Part shown: positions 1 to 9,678 of the stretch, piece by piece | Position numbering within the stretch: position 1 is the first letter of the stretch | How the letters are laid out: each line of letters starts with the position of its first letter | Assembly (NCBI RefSeq): GCF_008271655.1 | Contig: NZ_VKKX01000033.1 | Span: 372,001-436,000, forward strand | Source: Gemmobacter caeruleus | GTDB taxonomy: Bacteria > Pseudomonadota > Alphaproteobacteria > Rhodobacterales > Rhodobacteraceae | Length of the DNA: 64,000 nucleotides | Reading direction: 5' to 3' | Position numbers and translations under genes: made by a program | The notes under the pieces: model-generated | What the model was told of the DNA's origin: nothing | The model's input: the letters and a program-made list of their open reading frames with translations, nothing else | The model's database searches: none

Positions 1-470
1 AGGCGCAGATCGCCGTTTCTGTCAGCGAGACCAAGGTGCGCTTTGCCACGCCGACCATCACGCTGACCTCCAAGGTCATTGACGGCACCTTCCCCGATTA
101 CACCCGCGTCATCCCGATGAACAACACGCGGCGGCTGGAGGTCGATGCCTCGGATTTCGCCAAGGCGGTGGACCGGGTGGCGACCGTGTCATCGGAACGG
201 TCGCGCGCGGTGAAGCTGAGCCTCGACGAGGACCGGCTGGTCCTGTCGGTCAATGCCCCCGACAGTGGCGCCGCCGAGGAAGAACTGGCCGTGGCCTATG
301 GCGACGAGCGGCTGGAGATCGGGTTCAACGCGAAATACCTGCTGGAAATCGCGAGCCAGGTGGACCGCGAGAATGCGGTCTTCCTGTTCAACTCCTCGGG
401 CGATCCGACGCTGATGCGCGAGGGCAATGACAGTTCGGCGGTCTATGTCGTGATGCCGATGCGTGTCTGA
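1..470 (+). CDS. dnaN: DNA polymerase III sliding clamp (beta subunit), C-terminal part
   Basis: This is the 3' part of a gene that runs in from the left edge; the frame is open from base 3 and there is no need to start it at the GTG at 36. It encodes roughly the last 155 residues of the ring-shaped beta clamp, which tethers DNA polymerase III to DNA. The stretch with FPDYTRVIP, followed by the SERSRAVKLS region and the terminal YVVMPMRV, is the family's usual domain II/III ending. It is followed by recF, the standard order near the origin in many bacteria, although here a hairpin element separates the two genes, so they may not be read as one simple operon. Confidence 0.95.
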   Translation, partial: AQIAVSVSETKVRFATPTITLTSKVIDGTFPDYTRVIPMNNTRRLEVDASDFAKAVDRVATVSSERSRAVKLSLDEDRLVLSVNAPDSGAAEEELAVAYGDERLEIGFNAKYLLEIASQVDRENAVFLFNSSGDPTLMREGNDSSAVYVVMPMRV

Positions 471-490
471 CGACGCGCGGGCGGTGTGAC

Positions 491-547
491 CCGGGGGCTT
501 TGCGCCCCCGGACCCCCGCAGAGTATTTGCACAAGAAGCAAAGGAAG
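491..547 (+). repeat. Intergenic hairpin-plus-tail element, copy 1
   Basis: An 8-bp perfect stem (CCGGGGGC at 491-498, GCCCCCGG at 504-511) with a 5-base loop is followed by a C-rich stretch and a tail reading GAGTATTTGCACAAGAAGC. The same layout (GC-rich hairpin, CCCCGCAG/CCCCCGAG, then G(A)TATTT..ACA.ATGAAG) recurs near 12962 and 58928. The hairpin could end dnaN transcription, but there is no T-run directly after it. The end of the tail, AAGGAAG at 541-547, serves as the recF ribosome-binding site. Confidence 0.6.
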
Positions 548-553
548 CCGGGA

Positions 554-1651
554 GTGGCCGGGCTGGCGATCCTGTCCTTGCAGCTGTCGCATTTCCGCAG
601 CCATCAGGCGGCGCGGCTGGTGTTTGACGGCCGGCCGGTGGCGCTTGTCGGTGCGAACGGGGCGGGCAAGACCAATATCCTGGAGGCGGTGTCGCTTTTG
701 TCGCCGGGGCGGGGATTGCGGCGCGCGGCGGCCGAGGATCTGGCGCGACGGCCAGAGGCGATCGGCTGGAAGGTCGGCGCGACCGTGGCGGGGCTGAGCG
801 CGGCGCATGAGCTGGAGACCTGGGCCGAGGCCGGGGCAGCGCGGCAGGTGCGTATCGACGGCAAGGCCGCGCCGCAGGTGGCGCTGGCGCGGGTGTTGCG
901 CATGGTCTGGCTGGTGCCCAGTATGGACCGGTTGTGGATCGAGGCGGCCGAGGGGCGGCGGCGGTTTCTGGATCGCACGGTGCTGAGCTTTGTGCCCGAT
1001 CATGCCGAGGCGGTGCTGGCCTATGAAAAGGCGATGCGAGAGCGCAACCGGCTGCTGAAGGACGGGGTGGCAGATGCCTTCTGGTATGGCGCGCTGGAGG
1101 CACAGATGGCGCAGGCCGGCGCGGCGATCCGGCGCAATCGCGAACTGGCGGTGGCGCGGTTGATGGCGGCGCAGGAGGGGGCGGAGACCGCCTTCCCGCG
1201 CGCGGGGCTGGCGATCACCGAGGCCGAGCCCTGGGGCGAGGATCTGGCGCTGGCGCTGGCCGAGGGGCGTCGGCGCGATCTGGCGGCGGGGCGCACGCTG
1301 GTCGGGCCGCATCGCGCCGATCTGGCGGCGGTCTTTGAGGCCAAGGGCGTGGCGGCGGATCAATGTTCCACCGGCGAGCAGAAGGCATTGCTGATCAGCC
1401 TGATCCTGGCCAATGCCCGTGCCTTGGCTGCCGATCTGGGCCGGCCGCCGATCCTGTTGCTGGATGAGGTGGCGGCGCATCTCGATATGGACCGGCGCGC
1501 GGCATTGTATGATGCGCTATGTGCCCTGGGGGCGCAGGCGATCATGACCGGCACCGAGCCGGGCCTGTTTGACAGTCTGGGCGCGCGGGCGCAGCGGATT
1601 CGTGTAACGGATGAGGCGGGCCGGTCGGCCCTGCAAGCGGAGGCACCATGA
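554..1651 (+). CDS. recF: DNA replication and repair protein RecF
   Basis: RecF is an SMC-like ATPase that with RecO and RecR loads RecA at single-strand gaps. The N-terminus shows LQLSHFRSH followed by a Walker A motif GANGAGKTN, and the C-terminus shows the ABC signature region CSTGEQKALL and the Walker B ILLLDEVAAHLD. I choose the GTG at 554 because AAGGAAG lies 6 bases upstream and the protein then begins right before the family's first beta strand; the frame extends upstream to 500 but would run through the hairpin element. The product is 365 residues, a normal RecF length. The stop overlaps the next start by ATGA. Confidence 0.93.
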   Translation: MAGLAILSLQLSHFRSHQAARLVFDGRPVALVGANGAGKTNILEAVSLLSPGRGLRRAAAEDLARRPEAIGWKVGATVAGLSAAHELETWAEAGAARQVRIDGKAAPQVALARVLRMVWLVPSMDRLWIEAAEGRRRFLDRTVLSFVPDHAEAVLAYEKAMRERNRLLKDGVADAFWYGALEAQMAQAGAAIRRNRELAVARLMAAQEGAETAFPRAGLAITEAEPWGEDLALALAEGRRRDLAAGRTLVGPHRADLAAVFEAKGVAADQCSTGEQKALLISLILANARALAADLGRPPILLLDEVAAHLDMDRRAALYDALCALGAQAIMTGTEPGLFDSLGARAQRIRVTDEAGRSALQAEAP

Positions 1652-2073
1652 CCCCTCAACGTGTGACCCTGATCACGCTTGGCGTGGCCGATCTGGCAGC
1701 AGCCAAGGCGTTTTACGCGCGGCTGGGCTGGCAGGAGCATGGCGCCCAGGAAGGTGTGGGCTTCTATCAGATGAACGGCCTGGTGCTGGCGCTGTTCGGG
1801 CGGGCCGATCTGGCGGCCGATCAGGGCAGGCCCGGGGCCGAACTGGGCTGTGGCGCCGTCACGCTGGCGCAGAATTTCGCGACCGAGGCCGAGGTGGATG
1901 CCGCCTTTGACGCGGCGCTGGCGGCGGGGGCGAGCGCGCTCAAGCGGCCGGAAAAGGTGTTCTGGGGTGGTTACAGCGGCTATTGGGCCGATCCCGACGG
2001 CCATGTGTGGGAGGTCGCGATGAACCCTTTCTGGCCGCTGGCCGAGGATGGCAGCCTGTGGCTTGCGCCGTGA
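1648..2073 (+). CDS. VOC (glyoxalase/bleomycin-resistance fold) family protein
   Basis: A 141-residue protein with the vicinal-oxygen-chelate layout: an opening beta strand RVTLITLGVADLAAAKAFY, a central SGYWADPDGHVWEVAMNPFW segment, and the paired beta-alpha-beta-beta-beta repeats expected of this fold. The family uses metal-binding residues for diverse reactions (isomerisation, dioxygenation, drug binding), and the substrate cannot be read from sequence. The ATG overlaps the recF stop (ATGA), so translation is probably coupled to recF. It resembles the small 'glyoxalase' proteins often seen in Rhodobacterales genomes; no specific activity is claimed. Confidence 0.8.
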   Translation: MTPQRVTLITLGVADLAAAKAFYARLGWQEHGAQEGVGFYQMNGLVLALFGRADLAADQGRPGAELGCGAVTLAQNFATEAEVDAAFDAALAAGASALKRPEKVFWGGYSGYWADPDGHVWEVAMNPFWPLAEDGSLWLAP

Positions 2074-2251
2074 CGGCGATCCGGGCGAGAGGGGGCAAGG
2101 CGAGGCCACCGACCCGGCGGTGGATGCGCTGATGGCCGGCGAATTGCAGGCGGTGCAGGATTGGCTTTCCAACCCCCGCGCCACGGATTATCCCGATCAC
2201 CGGGCGGCGGCCCACCGGCTGCATTGCGATCTGACGAGGCGTTTCGGATGA
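2048..2251 (+). CDS. Small uncharacterised protein
   Basis: A short frame of up to 67 residues whose end overlaps the lysE-like start (ATGA at 2248-2251) and whose beginning overlaps the VOC gene by 26 bases if the ATG at 2048 is used; a TTG at 2063 or ATG at 2132 are alternatives. The C-terminal half, with VQDWLSNP, DYPDHRAAAHRLHCDLTRRFG, looks protein-like (charged, amphipathic) while the first 20 residues are low in information. I do not recognise a family. The close packing on both sides is the main argument that it is translated. Confidence 0.45.
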   Translation: MAACGLRRDGDPGERGQGEATDPAVDALMAGELQAVQDWLSNPRATDYPDHRAAAHRLHCDLTRRFG

Positions 2252-2868
2252 ATGTCACCTTCTGGCAGTTGCTGGTCTATGCCGGGGGCATGGCGGCGCT
2301 CTGGGCGGTTCCCGGCCCGGTCTGGGTGGCGTTGCTGGCGCGGGCCTTGTCGGGCGGGTTCCGGGCGGCCTGGCCCTTGGCCGTGGGCGTGGCGCTTGGC
2401 GATCTGTTCTGGCCGCTGACCGCCATTCTGGGGCTGAGCTGGATCCATTCGGTCTATGGCGATGTGCTGGGCATGCTTCGCTGGGTGGCGGCGGCGGTGT
2501 TTCTGGTGATGGGGGTGCTGCTGATCCGCAGCAAGCCGCGCCCCCCGGGCAGCGACAGCCGACTGACGCGGCCGGGGCTTTGGGCGGGCTTCTCGGTCGG
2601 GCTGGCGGCGGTGATCGGCAATCCGAAGGCGATCCTGTTCTATATGGGCGCCTTGCCGGGCTTCTTTGATCTGGCGCGGCTGACATTGCCCGACATCGTG
2701 GCGATCATTCTTGTCTCCGCGCTGGTGCCGATGGCGGGAAACCTTGCATTGGCGCTGTTTCTGGATCGCGCGCGGCGGCTTCTGTCCACGCCCGAGAATA
2801 TTCACCGGCTCAACCTTGCTTCGGGGGTGATGCTGATCGCCGTGGCCTGCGTGATCCCGTTCCTCTGA
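2248..2868 (+). CDS. LysE/RhtB family amino-acid exporter
   Basis: A 206-residue inner-membrane protein with about six hydrophobic segments. The start (MNVTFWQLLVYAGG), the early AVPGPVWVALLARALSGGFRAAW motif, the GVALGDLFW stretch and the mid-protein GFSVGLAAVIGNPKAILFYMGALP segment are hallmarks of LysE/RhtB translocators, which export amino acids or derivatives using the proton motive force. The substrate cannot be assigned. The ATG at 2248 overlaps the upstream small gene; the longer frame from 2161 would run antithetically through that gene and is not used. A weak CCCCA/TGGGG hairpin follows the stop. Confidence 0.88.
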   Translation: MNVTFWQLLVYAGGMAALWAVPGPVWVALLARALSGGFRAAWPLAVGVALGDLFWPLTAILGLSWIHSVYGDVLGMLRWVAAAVFLVMGVLLIRSKPRPPGSDSRLTRPGLWAGFSVGLAAVIGNPKAILFYMGALPGFFDLARLTLPDIVAIILVSALVPMAGNLALALFLDRARRLLSTPENIHRLNLASGVMLIAVACVIPFL

Positions 2869-2891
2869 CCCCCAAATCTTGTGGGGCAGGG

Positions 2892-5400
<2,509 letters not shown>

Positions 5401-5407
5401 GGCGGTC

Positions 5408-5431
5408 CGCGCCCGGTTCAGGCCGGGCGCG
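5408..5431. terminator. Hairpin between convergent gyrB and PAP2 genes
   Basis: A 9-bp stem (CGCGCCCGG at 5408-5416 with CCGGGCGCG at 5423-5431) and a 6-base loop sits just after the gyrB stop and overlaps the end of the opposite gene. There is no T-run on the plus side, so termination is only a suggestion from position and stem strength. Confidence 0.4.
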
Positions 5432-6452
5432 CCCAGCCGGCGCAGGCCCGCGCCGCCAGCGGGCCCGCCACCGCCCAGGCCATGACGGCCAGCACGGCCC
5501 CGGCGATGCCATCCACCGCATAGTGCCAGCCCAGCATGACCGAGCCGATAAAGGTCGCCAGCGCAAAGACCAGCGCGGCCCCGCCCAGCCAGCGGTTCGG
5601 CCAGAGCAGAAAGACCCAGAGCCAGGCCACCAGATTATGCATGCTCGGCATGGCCGAGATGCCGGAAATCGGTCCGTCCCAGTTCTGGAAATTGCGCCAG
5701 AACAGCGCCTGCATTCGCACCGACCAGTCAAACCCCGTCCGCCCGGCCGAGGCGTCCAGATGCGCCATCAGCGGCGCAAAGCTGTCATCGCCCAGCACCT
5801 GCTGGTAAAAGCAGGGCCCGGCCGAAGAAAAGACCGCCGCCAACAGATTTCCCGCCACCGCGAAGGACAGGATGAAGGCGATCAGGTAGCGTATCCGCCG
5901 CAGGTGGTGGCGGCTGAACATCAGCCAGGTGATCGACAGGATCAGGCAGACCAGCCAGGCCGGATAGATCAGGTTCAGCGCCGCCAGCATCCGGTCGCCC
6001 CCAAAGACCGGCAGCAGCCATTCATAGGGGTCACGCCCGGCAAAGATCAGCCGGTCCAGATCGCGAAACGGCTGGTCATGGGTAAAGGGCCGCAGCAGCG
6101 GGATCGACACCTTGACCGAGCCGAAGATGCTCAGCGATGCGGTGACGGCGACCAGGGTGACGATCGCATGGGCGCCGGTGGCCCGCGTCACCAGCCAGTC
6201 GCGCCCCTGCCGGGCCACCAGGCGCAGCGGATTCGGCGCGCGGTTCCACAGGGCGCGGAGCGTCTGCACCACCGTTGCCAGGATCAGCACCATGAGCGAA
6301 AGGGTCAGGGCCGACGTGGCATAAAACGCGCCGGTGTCGATATAGGGCCATGCGCCGGCCCGCAGAAAGGCCGCCGTGGCCAGCGCGAGATGCAGCGCAA
6401 GCAGGGCAAAGGCGGCGGCATAGCCCCGCAAAAGGCTGGTCAGTGCTGGCAT
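5418..6452 (-). CDS. PAP2-family membrane phosphatase (AUR1-like)
   Basis: A 344-residue multi-pass membrane protein. The C-terminal third carries the phosphatidic-acid-phosphatase motifs SAMPSMHNLVAWLW and GWHYAVDGIAGAVL (the catalytic histidines and the aspartate relay), as in lipid phosphatases and inositol-phosphorylceramide-synthase-like proteins. About six hydrophobic helices are visible. The chosen ATG at 6452 follows CAGGGGGCGC and begins a hydrophobic N-terminus (MPALTSLLRGYAAAFALLAL); the open frame continues upstream through the divergent serB gene and is not used there. Likely role: dephosphorylation of a lipid phosphate or undecaprenyl-pyrophosphate-type carrier, substrate unknown. 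Confidence 0.82.
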   Translation of the reverse strand: MPALTSLLRGYAAAFALLALHLALATAAFLRAGAWPYIDTGAFYATSALTLSLMVLILATVVQTLRALWNRAPNPLRLVARQGRDWLVTRATGAHAIVTLVAVTASLSIFGSVKVSIPLLRPFTHDQPFRDLDRLIFAGRDPYEWLLPVFGGDRMLAALNLIYPAWLVCLILSITWLMFSRHHLRRIRYLIAFILSFAVAGNLLAAVFSSAGPCFYQQVLGDDSFAPLMAHLDASAGRTGFDWSVRMQALFWRNFQNWDGPISGISAMPSMHNLVAWLWVFLLWPNRWLGGAALVFALATFIGSVMLGWHYAVDGIAGAVLAVMAWAVAGPLAARACAGWARPA

Positions 6453-6567
6453 GCGCCCCCTGTCATGATCCCCGCCGGGCGGCGGCCCGGTGCGGGGCTG
6501 GCATCCTTGCGGGAATTCCCCTATTCCAGCCACAGATTGCCGCAGCGTGAAAGACCGAAGTGCCGCC

Positions 6568-7443
6568 ATGTTCACCGTGACCCTTCTGACCGATCCCGAA
6601 ACCCCGGTGCTGGACCGCGCCACGGCCGAGACGCTGCGCAATGCCTGGGGCGGCGGCGCCTTGCGCTGGCTTGACCCGGGGGTCGCGGCGGAATTCGACA
6701 TGCCCGCGCTGCCGGAAAACCGCTGGCAGGTCTGGGAGGACATGCAGGCGCTGCGCGTCGATCTGGTGGTGCAGCCGACCGAGGGGCGACGCAAGCGCCT
6801 GCTGCTGGCCGATATGGACAGCACGATGATCCGGCAGGAATGCATCGACGAGCTGGCCGACGAGGCCGGCGTGGGCGCCTATGTCGCCGATATCACCGCG
6901 CGCGCCATGAATGGCGAGCTGGATTTCGAGGCCGCGCTGAAGGAAAGGGTCGGGCTGCTCAAGGGCCTGCCCGAGGCGGTGATCGAACGGGTCTATCGCG
7001 ACCGCATCACCTTCATGCCCGGGGGCAAGGCGCTTCTGGCGACGATGAAGGCGCAGGGCGGCTATGCGGCGCTGGTTTCGGGCGGGTTCACCGCCTTTAC
7101 CGCACGGGTGGCGGCAGCGCTTGGCTTTGACGAGAACCGCGCCAATACGCTCTTGGCTGAGGGCGGGGCGCTGACCGGCGCGGTCGGCCTGCCGATCCTG
7201 GGCAAGCAGGCCAAGCTGGACGCGCTGGAGGAAATCGCGGCGCGGCTGGGTCTCGACATGGCGCAGACCATGGCGGTTGGCGATGGTGCCAATGATCTGG
7301 CGATGCTGAACCGGGCCGGGGCGGGGGTGGCGCTGCATGCGAAACCTTCGGTCGCGGCGCAATGCGATATCCGCATCAACCATGGTGATCTGACCGCGCT
7401 CCTGTTCATCCAGGGCTATGCGCGCGAGGAGTTCGCGGCGTGA
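6568..7443 (+). CDS. serB: Phosphoserine phosphatase
   Basis: A 291-residue HAD-superfamily enzyme for the last step of serine synthesis. The HAD motif I reads LLLADMDSTMI (nucleophile DxDST), motif II is SGGFTAFT, the conserved lysine falls in ILGKQAKLDAL and motif III is AVGDGANDLAML. The roughly 80-residue N-terminal extension is typical of alphaproteobacterial SerB. The ATG at 6568 (MFTVTLLTD) is preferred over upstream ATG 6490, which lies in the divergent intergenic region. The stop overlaps the next gene's GTG start (GTGA), so the two are probably coupled. Confidence 0.93.
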   Translation: MFTVTLLTDPETPVLDRATAETLRNAWGGGALRWLDPGVAAEFDMPALPENRWQVWEDMQALRVDLVVQPTEGRRKRLLLADMDSTMIRQECIDELADEAGVGAYVADITARAMNGELDFEAALKERVGLLKGLPEAVIERVYRDRITFMPGGKALLATMKAQGGYAALVSGGFTAFTARVAAALGFDENRANTLLAEGGALTGAVGLPILGKQAKLDALEEIAARLGLDMAQTMAVGDGANDLAMLNRAGAGVALHAKPSVAAQCDIRINHGDLTALLFIQGYAREEFAA

Positions 7444-7919
7444 TCCTGCGCCCGGCAACCCGCGCCGATGCGGCGGCAATGACGGCGCTGCTGAACCGCA
7501 TCATCGCCATCGGCGGCACAACGGCGCATGAGCAGCCGTTTTCCGAGGCGGCGGTGATCGCGCATTACATCGAAGGCGATGAGCCGATCTGTTGCCATGT
7601 GGCCGAGGATCCGGCGGGCCTGATCGGGTTCCAGTGCGTCGGGAACAATGCCGCGCTGCCAACAGGCTGGGGCGATATCGGCACCTTTGTCGATCCGTCG
7701 CGGCAGCGCAGCGGGGCCGGGGCGGCGCTGTTTGCCGCCACCGTGCCGACCGCCCGGGCGGCGGGTCTGCGGGTGCTGAACGCCACGATCCGGGCCGACA
7801 ACCGGCCGGGCCTGGGCTATTACGCCCGGCGTGGTTTTGTCGATTATACCGAAGACCCTGATTTTAGACTAAAATCAGGGGCACGGGTCGGGCGGGTGTC
7901 GCGCAGGTTCGATCTGTGA
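7440..7919 (+). CDS. GNAT-family N-acetyltransferase (phosphinothricin-acetyltransferase-like)
   Basis: A 159-residue acetyltransferase. ILRPATRADAAAMTALLN at the start, GDIGTFVDPSRQRSGAGAALF (acetyl-CoA pyrophosphate loop, R/Q-x-x-G-x-G/A type) and IRADNRPGLGYYARRGF near the end are the usual GNAT landmarks; the sequence resembles the phosphinothricin/methionine-derivative acetyltransferase branch. It starts at a GTG overlapping the serB stop and its own stop touches the TSUP start. The last 25 codons contain a perfect 25-bp palindrome encoding PDFRLKSG, which looks inserted relative to my memory of the family's ending. Confidence 0.85.
   Translation: MILRPATRADAAAMTALLNRIIAIGGTTAHEQPFSEAAVIAHYIEGDEPICCHVAEDPAGLIGFQCVGNNAALPTGWGDIGTFVDPSRQRSGAGAALFAATVPTARAAGLRVLNATIRADNRPGLGYYARRGFVDYTEDPDFRLKSGARVGRVSRRFDL
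7856..7880. repeat. Perfect 25-bp palindrome inside the GNAT gene
   Basis: Arms CCCTGATTTTAG (7856-7867) and CTAAAATCAGGG (7869-7880) are exact reverse complements around a single central A. The AT-rich core is foreign in this GC-rich context. It is read in frame as part of the GNAT protein. Only one copy was noticed in the window. Confidence 0.75.
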
Positions 7920-8677
7920 TGTTCGAGGTCTCTTACGATCTGGCGGCGATGTTGATCGCGGCGGCCTTTGCGGCGGGGTTTGTCGATTCCATTGCCGGGG
8001 GCGGCGGGCTGATCACCTTGCCGGCGCTCTTGCTGGCGGGGGCCAATCCGGTGCAGGCGCTTTCGACCAACAAGGTGCAGGGCAGTTTCGGCGCGGCGAC
8101 GGCGGCGTTTTCCTATGCAAGGGCCGGGCATGTGGATGTGCGGCGCCAGATCGGCGCGGCCGCAATCGCCTGTGCGGCCTCTTGCGCCGGGGCCTTGCTG
8201 GTGTCCTGGTTGCCGACCGAGCTGCTGCGCATGGGGTTGCCGGTGCTGCTGATCGGTATCGCCCTGTTCTTTGCGCTGAAACCGGGGCTGAGCGACGAGG
8301 ATCGCGTGGCCCGGGTCAGCCCGGCGGTCTTTGCGGCGACGGTGGTGCCCTTTGTCGGCTTCTATGATGGCTTGCTGGGGCCGGGCGCGGGCGCGTTCTA
8401 CATGATCGGTTTCGTGCTGGTCGCGGGATATGGCGTGCTGAAGGCCACGGCGCATACCAAGTTCCTCAATTTTGCGTCGAATGTCGGTAGCCTTGCGGTC
8501 TTTGCCATGCAGGGGGCGCCCTGGTGGGCGATCGGGCTGGCCATGGGCGCGGCGCAGGTGGCCGGTGCGCGCATCGGGTCGCGGTTGGCGATGCGGATCG
8601 GCGCGCGGATCATCAAGCCCCTGCTGGTGTTCAGCGCTTCAGCCTTGGCGCTGCGGTTGATCTGGCAGATGTGGTAA
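7919..8677 (+). CDS. TSUP-family (TauE/SafE) membrane transporter
   Basis: A roughly 252-residue membrane protein with about eight hydrophobic segments. GFVDSIAGGGGLITLPALL near the N-terminus, STNKVQGSFGAATAAFSY, and the second-half repeat GFYDGLLGPGAGAFYMIGF with HTKFLNFASNVGSL are diagnostic of the TauE/SafE/YfcA family, which moves sulfur-containing or organic anions. The substrate is not determinable. An ATG at 7919 touches the preceding stop; a GTG at 7916 is in frame one codon earlier. It follows serB and the GNAT gene with no gap, so all three probably share a transcript. Confidence 0.85.
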   Translation: MFEVSYDLAAMLIAAAFAAGFVDSIAGGGGLITLPALLLAGANPVQALSTNKVQGSFGAATAAFSYARAGHVDVRRQIGAAAIACAASCAGALLVSWLPTELLRMGLPVLLIGIALFFALKPGLSDEDRVARVSPAVFAATVVPFVGFYDGLLGPGAGAFYMIGFVLVAGYGVLKATAHTKFLNFASNVGSLAVFAMQGAPWWAIGLAMGAAQVAGARIGSRLAMRIGARIIKPLLVFSASALALRLIWQMW

Positions 8678-8748
8678 ACCGGCGCGGCGGGGCTTGTCAG
8701 GCCCGGCTTTTGCCGTGACACCAGAGGGAGCGAACCTGGCGGGGTGCC

Positions 8749-9666
8749 ATGCGTCTGATTGTTCTTCTGCTGTTGATGGGGCTGGCCGCTGCGCTGGTCT
8801 GGCGGTTTGCGCCGGCGCGCAGCCTGGGCGAGGCGGCCTTTGCCGCGCGCTATGCCAACCCACCCGCGCCACGCCGACCGGCGGCAGTCTATCATCTGGG
8901 GCACAGTCTGGTGGGCCGCGACATGCCGGCGATGCTCGCACAGCTGATGGGCAACCGCTTTCACAGCCAGTTGGGTTGGGGGGCCTCTCTGCGGGATCAT
9001 TGGCGCGACGAGGTGCCCGGCTTTGCCGAGGAAAACCGCCCGCCCGCCTTTCGCCCGGTGCGCGAGGCTCTGGCCTCGGGCGCGTATGACGCGCTGATCC
9101 TGACCGAGATGGTGGAGCTGAAAGACGCCATCCGCTATCACGACAGCGCCCGGTCTCTGGCGCTTTGGGCCGATCTGGCGCGGCAGGGACGCCCGGATAT
9201 CCGGGTGTATCTCTATGAGACCTGGCACCGGCTGGATGACCCCGCCGGGTGGGAGGCGCGGATCGCCGCCGATCTGCCCGCCCTGTGGGAGGGCGCGGTG
9301 CTGCGTCCGGCGCTGGCGCGGGGCGATGCGACGATCCATGTCATTCCGGCCGGGCAGGTGCTGGCGGCGCTGGTGGCGCGGATCGAGGCGGGCGCGGTGC
9401 CGGGGCTGACGCGGCGCGCGCAGCTGTTCGGGCGCGATGCGGAGGGGCTGTCCGACCCGATCCATCTGTCGGATCTGGGGAATTACGTCGTGGCGCTGAC
9501 CCATTTCGCGACGCTGACCGGGGAAAGCCCGCTGGGCCTGCCGCATCGTCTGCGGCGTGCCGATGGCAGCCCGGCTGACGCCCCCACGCCCGAGGCCGCG
9601 CGGATCATGCAGGAGGTGGTCTGGCAGGTGGTGACCGGCTATGCTCCCTCTGGTGTGCGGCGGTAA
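8749..9666 (+). CDS. Exported SGNH-hydrolase-like protein
   Basis: A 305-residue protein with an N-terminal hydrophobic segment (MRLIVLLLLMGLAAALVWRF) that looks like a signal anchor. It then has YHLGHSLVG, in the position of SGNH block I but with GHS rather than GDS, a central VYLYETWH, and DPIHLSDLGNYVV with the DxxH of block V. These fit a periplasmic or membrane-anchored esterase or acyltransferase fold acting on polysaccharide; catalysis is not proven because block I is unusual. The next gene's N-terminal domain is a clear paralogue. It is the first gene of the EPS locus on this side. Confidence 0.65.
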   Translation: MRLIVLLLLMGLAAALVWRFAPARSLGEAAFAARYANPPAPRRPAAVYHLGHSLVGRDMPAMLAQLMGNRFHSQLGWGASLRDHWRDEVPGFAEENRPPAFRPVREALASGAYDALILTEMVELKDAIRYHDSARSLALWADLARQGRPDIRVYLYETWHRLDDPAGWEARIAADLPALWEGAVLRPALARGDATIHVIPAGQVLAALVARIEAGAVPGLTRRAQLFGRDAEGLSDPIHLSDLGNYVVALTHFATLTGESPLGLPHRLRRADGSPADAPTPEAARIMQEVVWQVVTGYAPSGVRR

Positions 9667-9678
9667 GGGGTCTGGTTC

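Noticed and set aside
36-38. GTG at 36 as the start of a short complete gene
   Set aside because: The frame continues to the left edge and encodes the conserved clamp sequence upstream of it; this is the end of dnaN.
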